Shown: positions 1-6,813 of the stretch, in pieces | How positions within the stretch are numbered: position 1 is the first letter of the stretch | Layout: every line of letters starts with the position of its first letter | DNA from: Fidelibacterota bacterium | GTDB lineage: Bacteria; Fidelibacterota; Marinisomatia; SCGC-AAA003-L08; GCA-002704045 | Length of the DNA: 9,724 bases | NCBI GenBank assembly: GCA_002704045.1 | Contig: PAFF01000051.1 | Coordinates: 1 to 9,724, forward strand | Direction: 5' to 3' | Translations under genes and position numbers: made by a program | Notes under the pieces: generated by a model | Database searches by the model: none | Seen by the model: only the letters and a program-made list of their open reading frames with translations | Told to the model about the DNA's origin: nothing

Positions 1-584
1 CTGTAGCAAGACTTGCTGCTATGGCAAGAGCGGCTGGTATTCATATCATTATGGCTACTCAAAGACCTTCGGCTGATGTTATCACTGGGGTTATAAGAGC
101 TAATTTCCCCACACGCATAAGCTTTCAAGTAAGCTCTAAAATAGATAGCCGAGTAATTTTAAATGAATCTGGAGCCGAGCAACTATTAGGTAAAGGGGAT
201 ATGCTTCATATGTCTGATGGGGCTAGAATTAACCGTGTACATGGAGCTTACGTCGATGAAAATGAAGTTTCAAGTATTGTAAACTTTCTCAAATCCCAAG
301 GTTCACCGGAGTATTTAGAAGAGATAACCAAAGATCCTGATGAAGATACTTCTAATTATATTCTTGGAGATGATAATATAGACCCTCAATTATATAAAAA
401 TGCTATAAAACTTATATTGTCTGATCAAAAGGTATCCACAAGCTATATACAAAGAAGACTGAGACTTGGCTATAACAGGGCTGCTGATATCGTTGATAAG
501 ATGGAAAGAGATGGGATTATTTCTGCAGAAAATTCAGGTAAGAGAGAAATATTGTTGAATGGTCAAGATTTTGACAATATATAG
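1..584 (+). CDS. ftsK: DNA translocase FtsK, C-terminal part (cut by window edge)
   Basis: This is the 3' part of the cell-division DNA translocase FtsK, a septum-located hexameric ATPase that pumps chromosome ends and helps XerCD resolve dimers at dif. The frame is open from base 3 and gives 193 residues; the true start lies outside the window, so the first internal ATG at 21 is not a start. The motor (beta RecA-like) part shows the family motif ATQRPSADVITG and then SSKIDSRVILNESGAEQLLGKGDML-type sequence that follows the Walker B strand. The last ~65 residues, from DPQLYKNAIKLIL to the end, form the winged-helix gamma domain that reads the KOPS polarity sequences, with the family signature TSYIQRRLRLGYNRAA. 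Nothing looks broken. lolA follows after 43 AT-rich bases without a clear terminator. Identification is secure. Confidence 0.97.
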   Translation, partial: VARLAAMARAAGIHIIMATQRPSADVITGVIRANFPTRISFQVSSKIDSRVILNESGAEQLLGKGDMLHMSDGARINRVHGAYVDENEVSSIVNFLKSQGSPEYLEEITKDPDEDTSNYILGDDNIDPQLYKNAIKLILSDQKVSTSYIQRRLRLGYNRAADIVDKMERDGIISAENSGKREILLNGQDFDNI

Positions 585-627
585 ATATATATAATATATT
601 ATCTAAAATTAACTTATGTAAGTCTTC

Positions 628-1251
628 ATGCTCAGAAAATTATTACTACTATTTATATTATTTCAATTTGATGTAACAACTTCGAGTGCAAGCTTCTTAG
701 ATCCCCTTCAATTAGAGGCAGTTAATTCAGTTAGCCAATACCTAAATAATATTGAACATATGGAGGGTGATTTTATCCAGATTAACCCTAATAATTCTAT
801 ATCTGAAGGTAAATTCTATATAAGAAAACCAGGTAGATTTCGCTTTGACTACACAAAACCGGAATCATTACTTGTTGTTTCAGATGGCATTTGGTTGGGA
901 ATCATAGACCGAGACCTTGATACACTTGATCGCTACCCGATAAGATCTGCTCCACATTATGTTATATTTAAGAATAATGTTAACTTATTAGAGGATGCAA
1001 GAATACTTGGTATAGATTTCTATGATAAATTTCTGATTTTATCAATAGAGGGTCTTACAGACGAAGAGATTGGTGAAATAACCCTTCATTTTCATATCAG
1101 AGATGAAATAAACGAATCTTACACAAATCTCGAATTATATGAGTGGTATACTGTCGATGCACAAGGTTATGAAACTAATGTAAAACTATCTAATGTGAGT
1201 CAGGGTATCGTAGCTGAAAATAATCTTTTTGTAGTAAAAAAAGATAAATGA
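628..1251 (+). CDS. lolA: Outer-membrane lipoprotein carrier protein LolA
   Basis: Periplasmic chaperone that takes lipoproteins from the LolCDE transporter in the inner membrane and carries them to the outer membrane. At 207 residues it has the usual family length. The N-terminus is a standard Sec signal: Arg3-Lys4, a Leu/Phe-rich core at about residues 5-14, and a likely cleavage after Ala21 (SSA|SFL). The mature protein has the LolA fold signature: a stretch about limiting output (HMEGDFIQ), then EGKFYIRKPGRFRFDY, LLVVSDGIWL and a DRDLDTLDRYPI segment. It sits between ftsK and xthA, an order common in Alphaproteobacteria, and probably shares a transcript with xthA, which starts 19 bases after its stop. 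The ATG at 628 is preferred because it places the signal peptide correctly, although its Shine-Dalgarno is weak. Confidence 0.93.
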   Translation: MLRKLLLLFILFQFDVTTSSASFLDPLQLEAVNSVSQYLNNIEHMEGDFIQINPNNSISEGKFYIRKPGRFRFDYTKPESLLVVSDGIWLGIIDRDLDTLDRYPIRSAPHYVIFKNNVNLLEDARILGIDFYDKFLILSIEGLTDEEIGEITLHFHIRDEINESYTNLELYEWYTVDAQGYETNVKLSNVSQGIVAENNLFVVKKDK

Positions 1252-1270
1252 TAGATAAGCGGAAGTATTT

Positions 1271-2071
1271 TTGAAAGTTATAACCTGGAACATTAATAGT
1301 ATTCGTATAAGATTGAATCAATTAAGTGAAATTATTAATGAATTAGATCCAGATGTTATATGTTTACAAGAGATAAAATGTGACAATGATCATTTCCCAT
1401 TAAAAGACATCCAGTCCCTAGGGTATAAATATATAGCTATCAAAGGACAGCCCTCCTATAATGGTGTAGCAATTATATCGCGACTCAAATTTATAGAGGT
1501 ATTAAATAGAAATTTTTGTAAAAAAGATGATAGCCGGTATATTGGTGCAAGAATAAAGCATTCCAACTTAAAAAGTGACCTATTAATACATAATTTTTAT
1601 GTTCCTGCGGGCGGAGATGAACCTGATATTACGATAAACTCAAAATTCTTACATAAAATGGAATTTCTTGACGAAATGTATTCTTATATTAAAGAACAAC
1701 TATATCATAATCAAAGTCACATAATAGTTGGTGATATGAATATCGCTCCTCATATTAATGATGTTTGGTCTCATAAACAGCTAATAAATGTCGTTAGTCA
1801 CACAGATATAGAAAGACAAAAACTTACAAATATAATACAAGATAACCATTTGATTGACGTCATGCGGCATAACATTCCTGATGATGATAAGGTCTATTCT
1901 TGGTGGAGCTATCGCAATCGTGATTGGAAAAAATCTAATCGTGGCCGTAGATTGGATCATATATGGATTACAAATAATTTAGAAGCTCATTATAAGGACC
2001 ATTCTATCTATAAAAAATCTCGAGATTTTGATCGCCCATCTGATCATGTCCCGATCTTAATAGAAATATAA
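1271..2071 (+). CDS. xthA: Exodeoxyribonuclease III (XthA, AP endonuclease)
   Basis: DNA-repair nuclease of the endonuclease/exonuclease/phosphatase fold: it cuts 5' of abasic sites and degrades duplex DNA 3' to 5'. It is full length at 266 residues. All key residues expected for E. coli ExoIII are visible: Asn7 (TWNINSIR), Glu34 (CLQEIK), Tyr110 (NFYVPAGG), Asp155 and Asn157 (VGDMNIAP), Asp229 (RRLDHIW), and Asp258-His259 in the C-terminal motif RPSDHVPI. The start is an unusual TTG at 1271. It is supported by GGAAG at 1261-1265 with five bases of spacing and by the conserved N-terminus MKVITWNINS beginning exactly there. The gene lies 19 bases after lolA and is probably cotranscribed with it. 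Confidence 0.96.
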   Translation: MKVITWNINSIRIRLNQLSEIINELDPDVICLQEIKCDNDHFPLKDIQSLGYKYIAIKGQPSYNGVAIISRLKFIEVLNRNFCKKDDSRYIGARIKHSNLKSDLLIHNFYVPAGGDEPDITINSKFLHKMEFLDEMYSYIKEQLYHNQSHIIVGDMNIAPHINDVWSHKQLINVVSHTDIERQKLTNIIQDNHLIDVMRHNIPDDDKVYSWWSYRNRDWKKSNRGRRLDHIWITNNLEAHYKDHSIYKKSRDFDRPSDHVPILIEI

Positions 2072-2155
2072 AAACTTTAAATAAAAGTGGTTTAATCTCA
2101 TAAAATTATAAATGAATAAAATATGTAGCGTAAATAGCCCTTGAATGATTTGGCA

Positions 2156-2184
2156 TTTACTTCCTGAAGATAAATCACTACAAT
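2156..2184 (+). promoter_or_regulatory. Candidate sigma70-type promoter for rmlBA
   Basis: In the 154-base gap between xthA and rmlB there is TTTACT at 2156-2161 (4 of 6 to TTGACA), exactly 17 bases, then TACAAT at 2179-2184 (5 of 6 to TATAAT). Transcription would begin near 2191 and leave a leader of about 35 bases before the ATG at 2226. Such matches arise by chance in AT-rich DNA, so this is only a candidate. The rest of the gap shows nothing else recognisable apart from the rmlB Shine-Dalgarno AAGGTG at 2215-2220. Confidence 0.35.
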
Positions 2185-2225
2185 TTAAATAATTATCAAC
2201 TCTGCATTTATGATAAGGTGCAAAA

Positions 2226-3293
2226 ATGACAATTCTAGTGACGGGTGGAGCCGGTTTTATTGGCTCAAATTTTATTATAGATTGGCTATCAAATTCGGAT
2301 GAGGAAGTGATCAATATTGATAAGTTAACCTATGCTGGAAATCTAAATAACTTGGCAACACTTCGTGAAAATAAAAAACATATTTTTTTTAGAGTTGATA
2401 TTGGCGACAGTAAAGTCTGTAGAGAACTCATAAATAAATATAAGCCACGCGCTATTATAAACTTTGCAGCAGAGTCTCATGTTGATCGCTCCATTGATTC
2501 ACCAGAAGAGTTCATACAAACAAATATAATTGGAGTCTTGCGCTTACTGGACTCTGCTAATGAATATTGGCAATCTCTAGATGGTAAACAAAAAAAAATA
2601 TTTCGTTTTCTTCATGTATCAACCGATGAAGTCTATGGTTCATTAAACGCTGATGAACCTGCATTTACTGAAACTAATCGATATAAACCGAATAGTCCTT
2701 ATAGTGCGAGCAAGGCCTCTTCAGACCACCTTGTTAGGGCTTATAACCAGACTTATGGGCTTCCAGTTCTTACCACAAACTGTTCTAACAATTATGGGCC
2801 ATATCAGTTTCCAGAGAAACTGATCCCTTTATTTATAAATAATGCACTTGCGCACAAAGCTTTACCAATCTATGGCGATGGGTTACAAGTTCGTGACTGG
2901 CTATACGTTAATGATCATTGTAGTGCTATAAATGCAGTTCTGGAAAGAGGACAAATTGGTGAAGTATACAATATTGGTGGTATGAACGAAAAAACAAATT
3001 TACAGACCATTGATATACTGTGCTCCCTTCTTGATGAACTCTGTCCCTTAAAGGGAGAGGTTAAAATTAAGAGTTATCGTGAACTTATAACCTATATTAG
3101 GGACCGCCCAGGGCATGATAGACGCTATGCTATTGATTGCACAAAAATAAAAAAAGAACTTAATTGGGAACCAATAGAGAATTTCGAGACTGGAATGCGT
3201 AAAACTATTGAGTGGTATATAAGTAATACAAAATGGGTTGAAGAAGTCACAAATGGTCAGTACCGGAAATGGATAGAAAGGCAATACGCATGA
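2226..3293 (+). CDS. rfbB: dTDP-glucose 4,6-dehydratase RmlB/RfbB
   Basis: Second step of dTDP-deoxysugar synthesis: an NAD+-dependent extended SDR that turns dTDP-glucose into dTDP-4-keto-6-deoxyglucose in the cytoplasm. At 355 residues it has the normal length. Visible motifs are the Rossmann glycine loop GGAGFIG (Gly7, Gly10, Gly13), FAAESHVDRSI (about 80-90), the catalytic Thr133-Asp134-Glu135 in STDEVYG, Tyr159-Lys163 (YSASK) and the signature TNCSNNYGPYQFPEKLIPLF (184-203), then YGDGLQVRDWLYVNDH. The start ATG at 2226 follows AAGGTG by five bases and matches the family N-terminus. It is translationally coupled to rmlA by an ATGA overlap. Its product could feed rhamnose or other deoxysugars; canonical rmlC and rmlD are not in the window. 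Confidence 0.97.
   Translation: MTILVTGGAGFIGSNFIIDWLSNSDEEVINIDKLTYAGNLNNLATLRENKKHIFFRVDIGDSKVCRELINKYKPRAIINFAAESHVDRSIDSPEEFIQTNIIGVLRLLDSANEYWQSLDGKQKKIFRFLHVSTDEVYGSLNADEPAFTETNRYKPNSPYSASKASSDHLVRAYNQTYGLPVLTTNCSNNYGPYQFPEKLIPLFINNALAHKALPIYGDGLQVRDWLYVNDHCSAINAVLERGQIGEVYNIGGMNEKTNLQTIDILCSLLDELCPLKGEVKIKSYRELITYIRDRPGHDRRYAIDCTKIKKELNWEPIENFETGMRKTIEWYISNTKWVEEVTNGQYRKWIERQYA
3277..3281 (+). promoter_or_regulatory. Shine-Dalgarno that sets the rmlA start at 3290
   Basis: AAAGG lies inside the last codons of rmlB, eight bases before the ATG at 3290. It favours that start over the in-frame ATG at 3269, which would add seven residues (MDRKAIR) not typical of RmlA. Confidence 0.6.
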
Positions 3294-4183
3294 AACGAAA
3301 GGGTATAATTCTAGCTGGGGGTTCCGGCTCGCGTCTTTTCCCTGCAACTAGGGTTGTTTCTAAACAACTTCTTCCTGTCTTTGATAAGCCAATGATCTAC
3401 TATCCTCTGTCAACTCTAATGCTATCAGATATACGAGAAATACTTATTATTAGCACACCTCAACATATATTAGGTTTTGAAGAATTATTAGGTGACGGAA
3501 CTCAATGGGGTCTAAATATCTGTTATGAAATACAAAAATCTCCAGATGGTTTGGCTCAGGCACTGATTATTGGCGAAGATTTTCTGGCGGGATCGCCATC
3601 CGTGCTTATACTAGGTGATAATATTTTTTATGGTAACTTATTACAAGAACAATTGCTCACCGGGAACCAGAGAGAAGAGGGAGCGACAGTTTTTGCATAT
3701 CACGTTCATGACCCAGAAAATTATGGTGTTGTAGAATTTGATAAGAATGGAAAAGTTATGAGCCTTGAAGAAAAACCAGGTATCCCGAAGTCAAACTATG
3801 CAGTTACAGGGCTTTACTTTTATGATGAACATGCCCCATATTATGCTAAAACTGTTAAACCTTCTAAGAGAGGTGAGCTTGAAATTACTGATCTAAATAA
3901 GATATATCTTAATAAGGGCCAACTATATGTTGAGCAAATGAATAGAGGCTATGCATGGCTAGATACTGGGACTCATAAAAGTCTTGTAGAGGCGCATCAA
4001 TTTGTTCAAATTGTGGAGCAGCGCCAAGGATTAAAAATTGGATGCCCTGAGGAGATTGCTTTTCGTAAGAAATGGATTAACAAGAAATTACTTGAGGATC
4101 TTGCAAAGCCACTAATGAATAGTGGTTATGGTGATTATCTAATGCAAATAATTAGAGAGTCCTCTGACAAAAATAACAAATAA
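3290..4183 (+). CDS. rfbA: Glucose-1-phosphate thymidylyltransferase RmlA/RfbA
   Basis: First, feedback-controlled step of the dTDP-sugar pathway: glucose-1-phosphate plus dTTP gives dTDP-glucose and pyrophosphate. From the ATG at 3290 it is 297 residues, the expected size of the short RmlA class. The nucleotidyltransferase signature GGSGSRLFPATR (10-21) is followed by VSKQLLPVFDKPMIYYPLS. Next come SPDGLAQA (84-91), the metal-binding Asp110 in LGDNIFYG, EEKPGIPKSNYAVTGLYFYD, KRGELEITDLN and the second metal-binding Asp225 in YAWLDTGTH. The C-terminal helix region GLKIGCPEEIAFRKKWI is also typical. It overlaps the rmlB stop (ATGA, 3290-3293), so the pair is one transcript. Its stop is only nine bases from the end of the convergent epimerase gene. 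Confidence 0.97.
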   Translation: MKRKGIILAGGSGSRLFPATRVVSKQLLPVFDKPMIYYPLSTLMLSDIREILIISTPQHILGFEELLGDGTQWGLNICYEIQKSPDGLAQALIIGEDFLAGSPSVLILGDNIFYGNLLQEQLLTGNQREEGATVFAYHVHDPENYGVVEFDKNGKVMSLEEKPGIPKSNYAVTGLYFYDEHAPYYAKTVKPSKRGELEITDLNKIYLNKGQLYVEQMNRGYAWLDTGTHKSLVEAHQFVQIVEQRQGLKIGCPEEIAFRKKWINKKLLEDLAKPLMNSGYGDYLMQIIRESSDKNNK

Positions 4184-4195
4184 TAGTACCTATTA
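4181..4195. repeat. Small dyad joining the two convergent stop codons
   Basis: TAATAGTACCTATTA is a perfect inverted repeat with 6-base arms and a 3-base centre. The left arm begins with the TAA of rmlA, and the right arm ends with the complement of the TAA of the opposing epimerase gene. A second palindrome, AGCTTATAAGCT, follows at 4195-4206. Both are AT-rich and lack a T tract, so a bidirectional terminator role is possible but weakly supported. Confidence 0.3.
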
Positions 4196-4702
4196 GCTTA
4201 TAAGCTCACTTAAATTTTTATCTTTCTCTGACATGATAAACTTTAATTTTGGGAATTCCTTATTAAGATACTTAGTTATATTAAATCCTTTATAGTTTTC
4301 TTCAGAAAATACATTGTCTAGAAAATATTGAAGAAGTGTTTCATCTGTTAGTGATATGAAGCCATGGGCATAATTTTCAGGTATTAAAATTGCATCTCCA
4401 GCTGACATATCAAATCGAAGAACCTCACTGTTATCAATATTACCTATATCGACGGCAAAGTCTATTATGGAGCCTCGGTGAACTACCATAAGTTTTTTTT
4501 GTGAAAATGGTCTCGTCTGGTAATGCATACCTCTAAAAGTGTGTTTTTTGTCGCTATATGAGATTAATTGGTATTTGAAATTAAACTCTTCGTTTGGTAG
4601 GTATTTATATAATTCTTCTGTGTCGATTGTACTTAAGTATCCCCTCTGGTCTTCGAATATATTGAAGACATTTTTAAAAACTATAGGTTTTTCTAATCTC
4701 AT
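4193..4702 (-). CDS. RmlC-like nucleotide-sugar 3,5-/5-epimerase (divergent)
   Basis: A cupin-fold sugar epimerase of the RmlC (dTDP-4-dehydrorhamnose 3,5-epimerase) superfamily, 169 residues against roughly 180-185 for classical RmlC. Visible family features are EDQRGYLS (17-24), the base histidine His60 in FRGMHYQ, the cupin strand HRGSIIDFAVDI (75-86), PENYAHGF (108-115) and MSEKD with Asp161, the expected dyad partner of the histidine. Tyr126 aligns with the proton-donor tyrosine. The tyrosine six residues later that stacks on the thymine is Phe132 here. The usual tryptophan-containing WNDP-type loop is missing. It is the last gene of a three-gene minus-strand operon and overlaps the preceding SDR gene by 29 bases. 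It probably acts at C5 and/or C3 of a 4-keto sugar nucleotide; the exact substrate is not determined by sequence. Confidence 0.82.
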   Translation of the reverse strand: MRLEKPIVFKNVFNIFEDQRGYLSTIDTEELYKYLPNEEFNFKYQLISYSDKKHTFRGMHYQTRPFSQKKLMVVHRGSIIDFAVDIGNIDNSEVLRFDMSAGDAILIPENYAHGFISLTDETLLQYFLDNVFSEENYKGFNITKYLNKEFPKLKFIMSEKDKNLSELIS

Positions 4703-5516
4703 TATATCTCTCCTGTATTTGCTCCTGGAAATCTAATTTTAAACTATTGATGTAAATATTTTCTGGAAAGTGATCAATTTTATCTATCAGATTTTCACTT
4801 TTGAAAGTGGGTAGAATTTTGGATGATGATTTGGCCTGAGTAATCACAGTTTCTGCTAATTTTTTGATAGAAATCTGATTATCAGATTTTATCATATATT
4901 CAATTGGTTTTAGACTTAATGAATTAACTATTGAGTCAGATACTTCAAATGCGTGTGTTAAATTTATATTGATATTATTTGAGGGTACGCAGATATCCTT
5001 ATTCAAAATAGCGTTTTTAATAAAAGTATCTAAAACTTTATTCCGTTTGTCATTTTGTCCAAATGTGTCGAATAGAAAGATTTCTGTTAGATCGAATTTG
5101 GGTCTGGCCCAACTAATGAAATCGCTTTTTGTTTTGGTATACAAGTTTGTGTAATTTTTACCTAGTAATTGCATATAAGAGGATGTTGCGACGATGTGTT
5201 TTAGTCCTGATTTTTTTAGGGAAGTACATAGCGATACTGGAAAATCGAAATTTGACTGTTTTAGCTGCAGTTCTTCTTGAGAATTCTTTGGTTTGGGATT
5301 GTAATAGGTTGCGAGATGTACCAGTTTTTCTGATTGATAATCATCCAACAATTTAATATCAAAATCTATATTTATGGGGTCTTTTTTGGATTGATATATT
5401 GTAATATTTTTATTTCGGCCAAAATTCAAAACAGTATCATAGTCTTTAAATATTTTTTTTAAGAAATATTGACCAATAAACCCTGTTACACCAGTTGCAT
5501 AAATTACTTTAGACAT
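4674..5516 (-). CDS. SDR-family nucleotide-sugar 4-ketoreductase-like protein
   Basis: A 280-residue extended SDR (NAD-dependent epimerase/dehydratase family). The NAD(P) loop is at the N-terminus (TGVTGFIG; Gly9, Gly12, Gly15), followed by VHLAT (66-70), a catalytic serine region ATSSYM (110-115) and the catalytic pair Tyr126/Lys130 (YTKTK). The short, Lys/Asn-rich C-terminal half with an LTHAFEVSDSI segment resembles the small reductases RfbJ/RfbS, which make CDP-abequose and CDP-paratose, rather than a 4,6-dehydratase or UDP-hexose epimerase. Placed between a 3-dehydratase-like gene and an RmlC-like epimerase, it most likely reduces the C4 keto group as the final step. It overlaps both neighbours (13 and 29 bases), implying coupled translation. 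The start at 5516 is fixed by the Rossmann motif. The similarity to RfbJ/RfbS is from memory, so the specific role is inferred. Confidence 0.75.
   Translation of the reverse strand: MSKVIYATGVTGFIGQYFLKKIFKDYDTVLNFGRNKNITIYQSKKDPINIDFDIKLLDDYQSEKLVHLATYYNPKPKNSQEELQLKQSNFDFPVSLCTSLKKSGLKHIVATSSYMQLLGKNYTNLYTKTKSDFISWARPKFDLTEIFLFDTFGQNDKRNKVLDTFIKNAILNKDICVPSNNININLTHAFEVSDSIVNSLSLKPIEYMIKSDNQISIKKLAETVITQAKSSSKILPTFKSENLIDKIDHFPENIYINSLKLDFQEQIQERYNEIRKTYSF
4710..4714 (-). promoter_or_regulatory. Strong Shine-Dalgarno of the RmlC-like gene, inside the SDR gene
   Basis: Read on the minus strand, AGGAG lies seven bases before the ATG at 4702, within the last codons of the SDR gene. It supports this start and shows that the 29-base overlap is a real arrangement with independent re-initiation. 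Confidence 0.7.
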
Positions 5517-6697
5517 TTCTCTATTTCAAAAATTTTTCCTAGCATGTAATCCATTTTTTCTTTTGTTTGCCTATTGTGGCAACCCAATAAAATACCTGAC
5601 TCCATTATATTATCACTGATATCAAAACTTCCAAAAGACGCCCATTTAAACTTTTTGGCTACTGGTTGCCTGAGAATATTACCTGTAAAAATAGTTCTAG
5701 TTTGAATACCATTATTTTCTAGGAATATTTGAATCTCTTTTCGCTTATAGGCTAATTCATTTTGTAAAATTAATGGGAACGCTAACCAACCTGTTTCAAC
5801 ATTTTCATATGATGTGGGTACAAAAAAATTATTAGATGCTGATAGTTTATCTTTGATATAGTTATAATTATCAATCCTATTTTTTATATTAGCCTTTAAG
5901 TTTTTTAGTTGGACAAGAGCAAATGCTGCTGAAATCTCAGACGGTAAGAAATTATATCCCATATCATCAAAAATATATTTATCATCATAATTAATGCCAT
6001 CAACTTTAGCACTAAGTCTTCTTTCAATATCTTCTGTTTCGCCATAAAGAGAGGAACGGCGCCCCCATCCCCTCAGGGACAATGCATTTTGGTAATATTC
6101 TTTATCTGAAAAGCATGTCATTCCACCAAAACCTGCCCCAGTAACAACATGAGAGGCATAAAAACTTGTTGTACTTACATCTGACCAGTTTTTAATATCT
6201 GTAGAATATTGATAGCCAATAGTATCAGCAGAATCCTCAATAATCTTTAAATTATTTTCTTTTGCAAAGTGGTATATTTCTTGCCAATTCGCTATATTCC
6301 CAATTAAGTTTGGGACACATAATGCAGAGACTCCATCTAGTGGAATTTTTTTTAAAAGTGAGACATCTATTTGCATAGTTTCTCGTTCCACATCGATAAA
6401 AAGAGGAATAAGCTGACTTTGTACAAGTGGAGCTACTGTGGTTGAAAAAGTTAGACTCGGAGTTATAACCTTTGAGCCTTTTTTAAGATTTAACGCTTGC
6501 ACAGCCATGAGATTGGCTGATGAACCACTATTGGTCATTAAGCCAAATTCTTTATTAAAAATTTGGGCGACTTGTTTCTCTAATTCTTTTACATTTTTAC
6601 CACCCATCAATGCCAAACGATTATCTCTTAATACACTTATAACAGCTTCAATTTCTTCGTCTGAATAATTTGCCTCGGCATAATAAACTTTTTTCAT
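5504..6697 (-). CDS. PLP/PMP-dependent sugar 3-dehydratase-like enzyme (Lys-to-His, RfbH/ColD type)
   Basis: A 397-residue DegT/DnrJ/EryC1/StrS fold-type I protein. Visible are the phosphate-binding NSGSSANL (56-63), Asp155 of IIEDSAD that pairs with the pyridine nitrogen, and SFYASHVVTGAGFGGM (178-193). There His183 (codon at 6149-6151) stands where aminotransferases such as ArnB have the Schiff-base lysine. That replacement marks the sugar 3-dehydratases RfbH/E1 and ColD. RLFAGN-like TRTIFTGNILRQPV (334-346) and the DDMGYNFLPSEISAAFALVQL block also resemble RfbH. The iron-sulfur cysteines of E1 are absent: its Cys-rich insert aligns with RRSSLYGETEDIERRLSA (213-230). The likely role is C3 deoxygenation of a 4-keto-6-deoxysugar nucleotide. 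The ATG at 6697 is chosen over an upstream TTG at 6766, which lies in the promoter. GAGG is 14 bases upstream, rather far. It starts a three-gene operon. Confidence 0.85.
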   Translation of the reverse strand: MKKVYYAEANYSDEEIEAVISVLRDNRLALMGGKNVKELEKQVAQIFNKEFGLMTNSGSSANLMAVQALNLKKGSKVITPSLTFSTTVAPLVQSQLIPLFIDVERETMQIDVSLLKKIPLDGVSALCVPNLIGNIANWQEIYHFAKENNLKIIEDSADTIGYQYSTDIKNWSDVSTTSFYASHVVTGAGFGGMTCFSDKEYYQNALSLRGWGRRSSLYGETEDIERRLSAKVDGINYDDKYIFDDMGYNFLPSEISAAFALVQLKNLKANIKNRIDNYNYIKDKLSASNNFFVPTSYENVETGWLAFPLILQNELAYKRKEIQIFLENNGIQTRTIFTGNILRQPVAKKFKWASFGSFDISDNIMESGILLGCHNRQTKEKMDYMLGKIFEIEKCLK

Positions 6698-6717
6698 AAT
6701 TAACTTTTTGACCTCTT

Positions 6718-6746
6718 TAATATAAGTTCTACTATAACTTATATTA
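6718..6746. repeat. 11-bp perfect inverted repeat ahead of the sugar operon (possible operator)
   Basis: The arms TAATATAAGTT (6718-6728) and AACTTATATTA (6736-6746) are exact reverse complements separated by seven bases. The dyad covers the candidate -10 hexamer and start point of the minus-strand operon and ends three bases from its GAGG ribosome-binding sequence. It could be an operator for a dimeric regulator, or a leader hairpin. The repeat itself is certain; the function is inferred. Confidence 0.6.
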
Positions 6747-6766
6747 TCTATGATAGTATGTAACAA
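6738..6766 (-). promoter_or_regulatory. Candidate sigma70-type promoter of the 3-dehydratase operon
   Basis: On the minus strand TTGTTA (6766-6761; 4 of 6 to TTGACA) is followed after exactly 17 bases by TATAAG (6743-6738; 5 of 6 to TATAAT). Transcription would start near 6731, about 34 bases before the ATG at 6697. It sits in the 116-base gap after the GT41 gene, giving the operon its own promoter. The AT richness makes a chance match possible. Confidence 0.4.
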
Positions 6767-6813
6767 TTGAAATAAATATTGAAGTATTTTTTAACTACTA
6801 TTCTAAATAATAT

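Noticed and set aside
574..605. TATA-rich alternating tract after ftsK as a terminator or repeat
   Set aside because: It can self-pair but has no GC stem or T tract; it looks like low-complexity AT-rich spacer.
2057..2314. 85-codon minus-strand open frame across the xthA-rmlB gap
   Set aside because: It overlaps the well-supported 5' end of rmlB, has no recognisable motif and would occupy the rmlBA promoter region; it is a chance frame.
3269..3289. Upstream in-frame ATG of rmlA adding seven residues
   Set aside because: The ATG at 3290 has a well-spaced AAAGG, makes the common ATGA coupling with rmlB and gives the usual RmlA N-terminus.
6698..6766. Longer form of the 3-dehydratase starting at the TTG at 6766
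   Set aside because: The extra 23 residues have no family match, the TTG coincides with the candidate -35 box, and the family N-terminus begins at the ATG at 6697.
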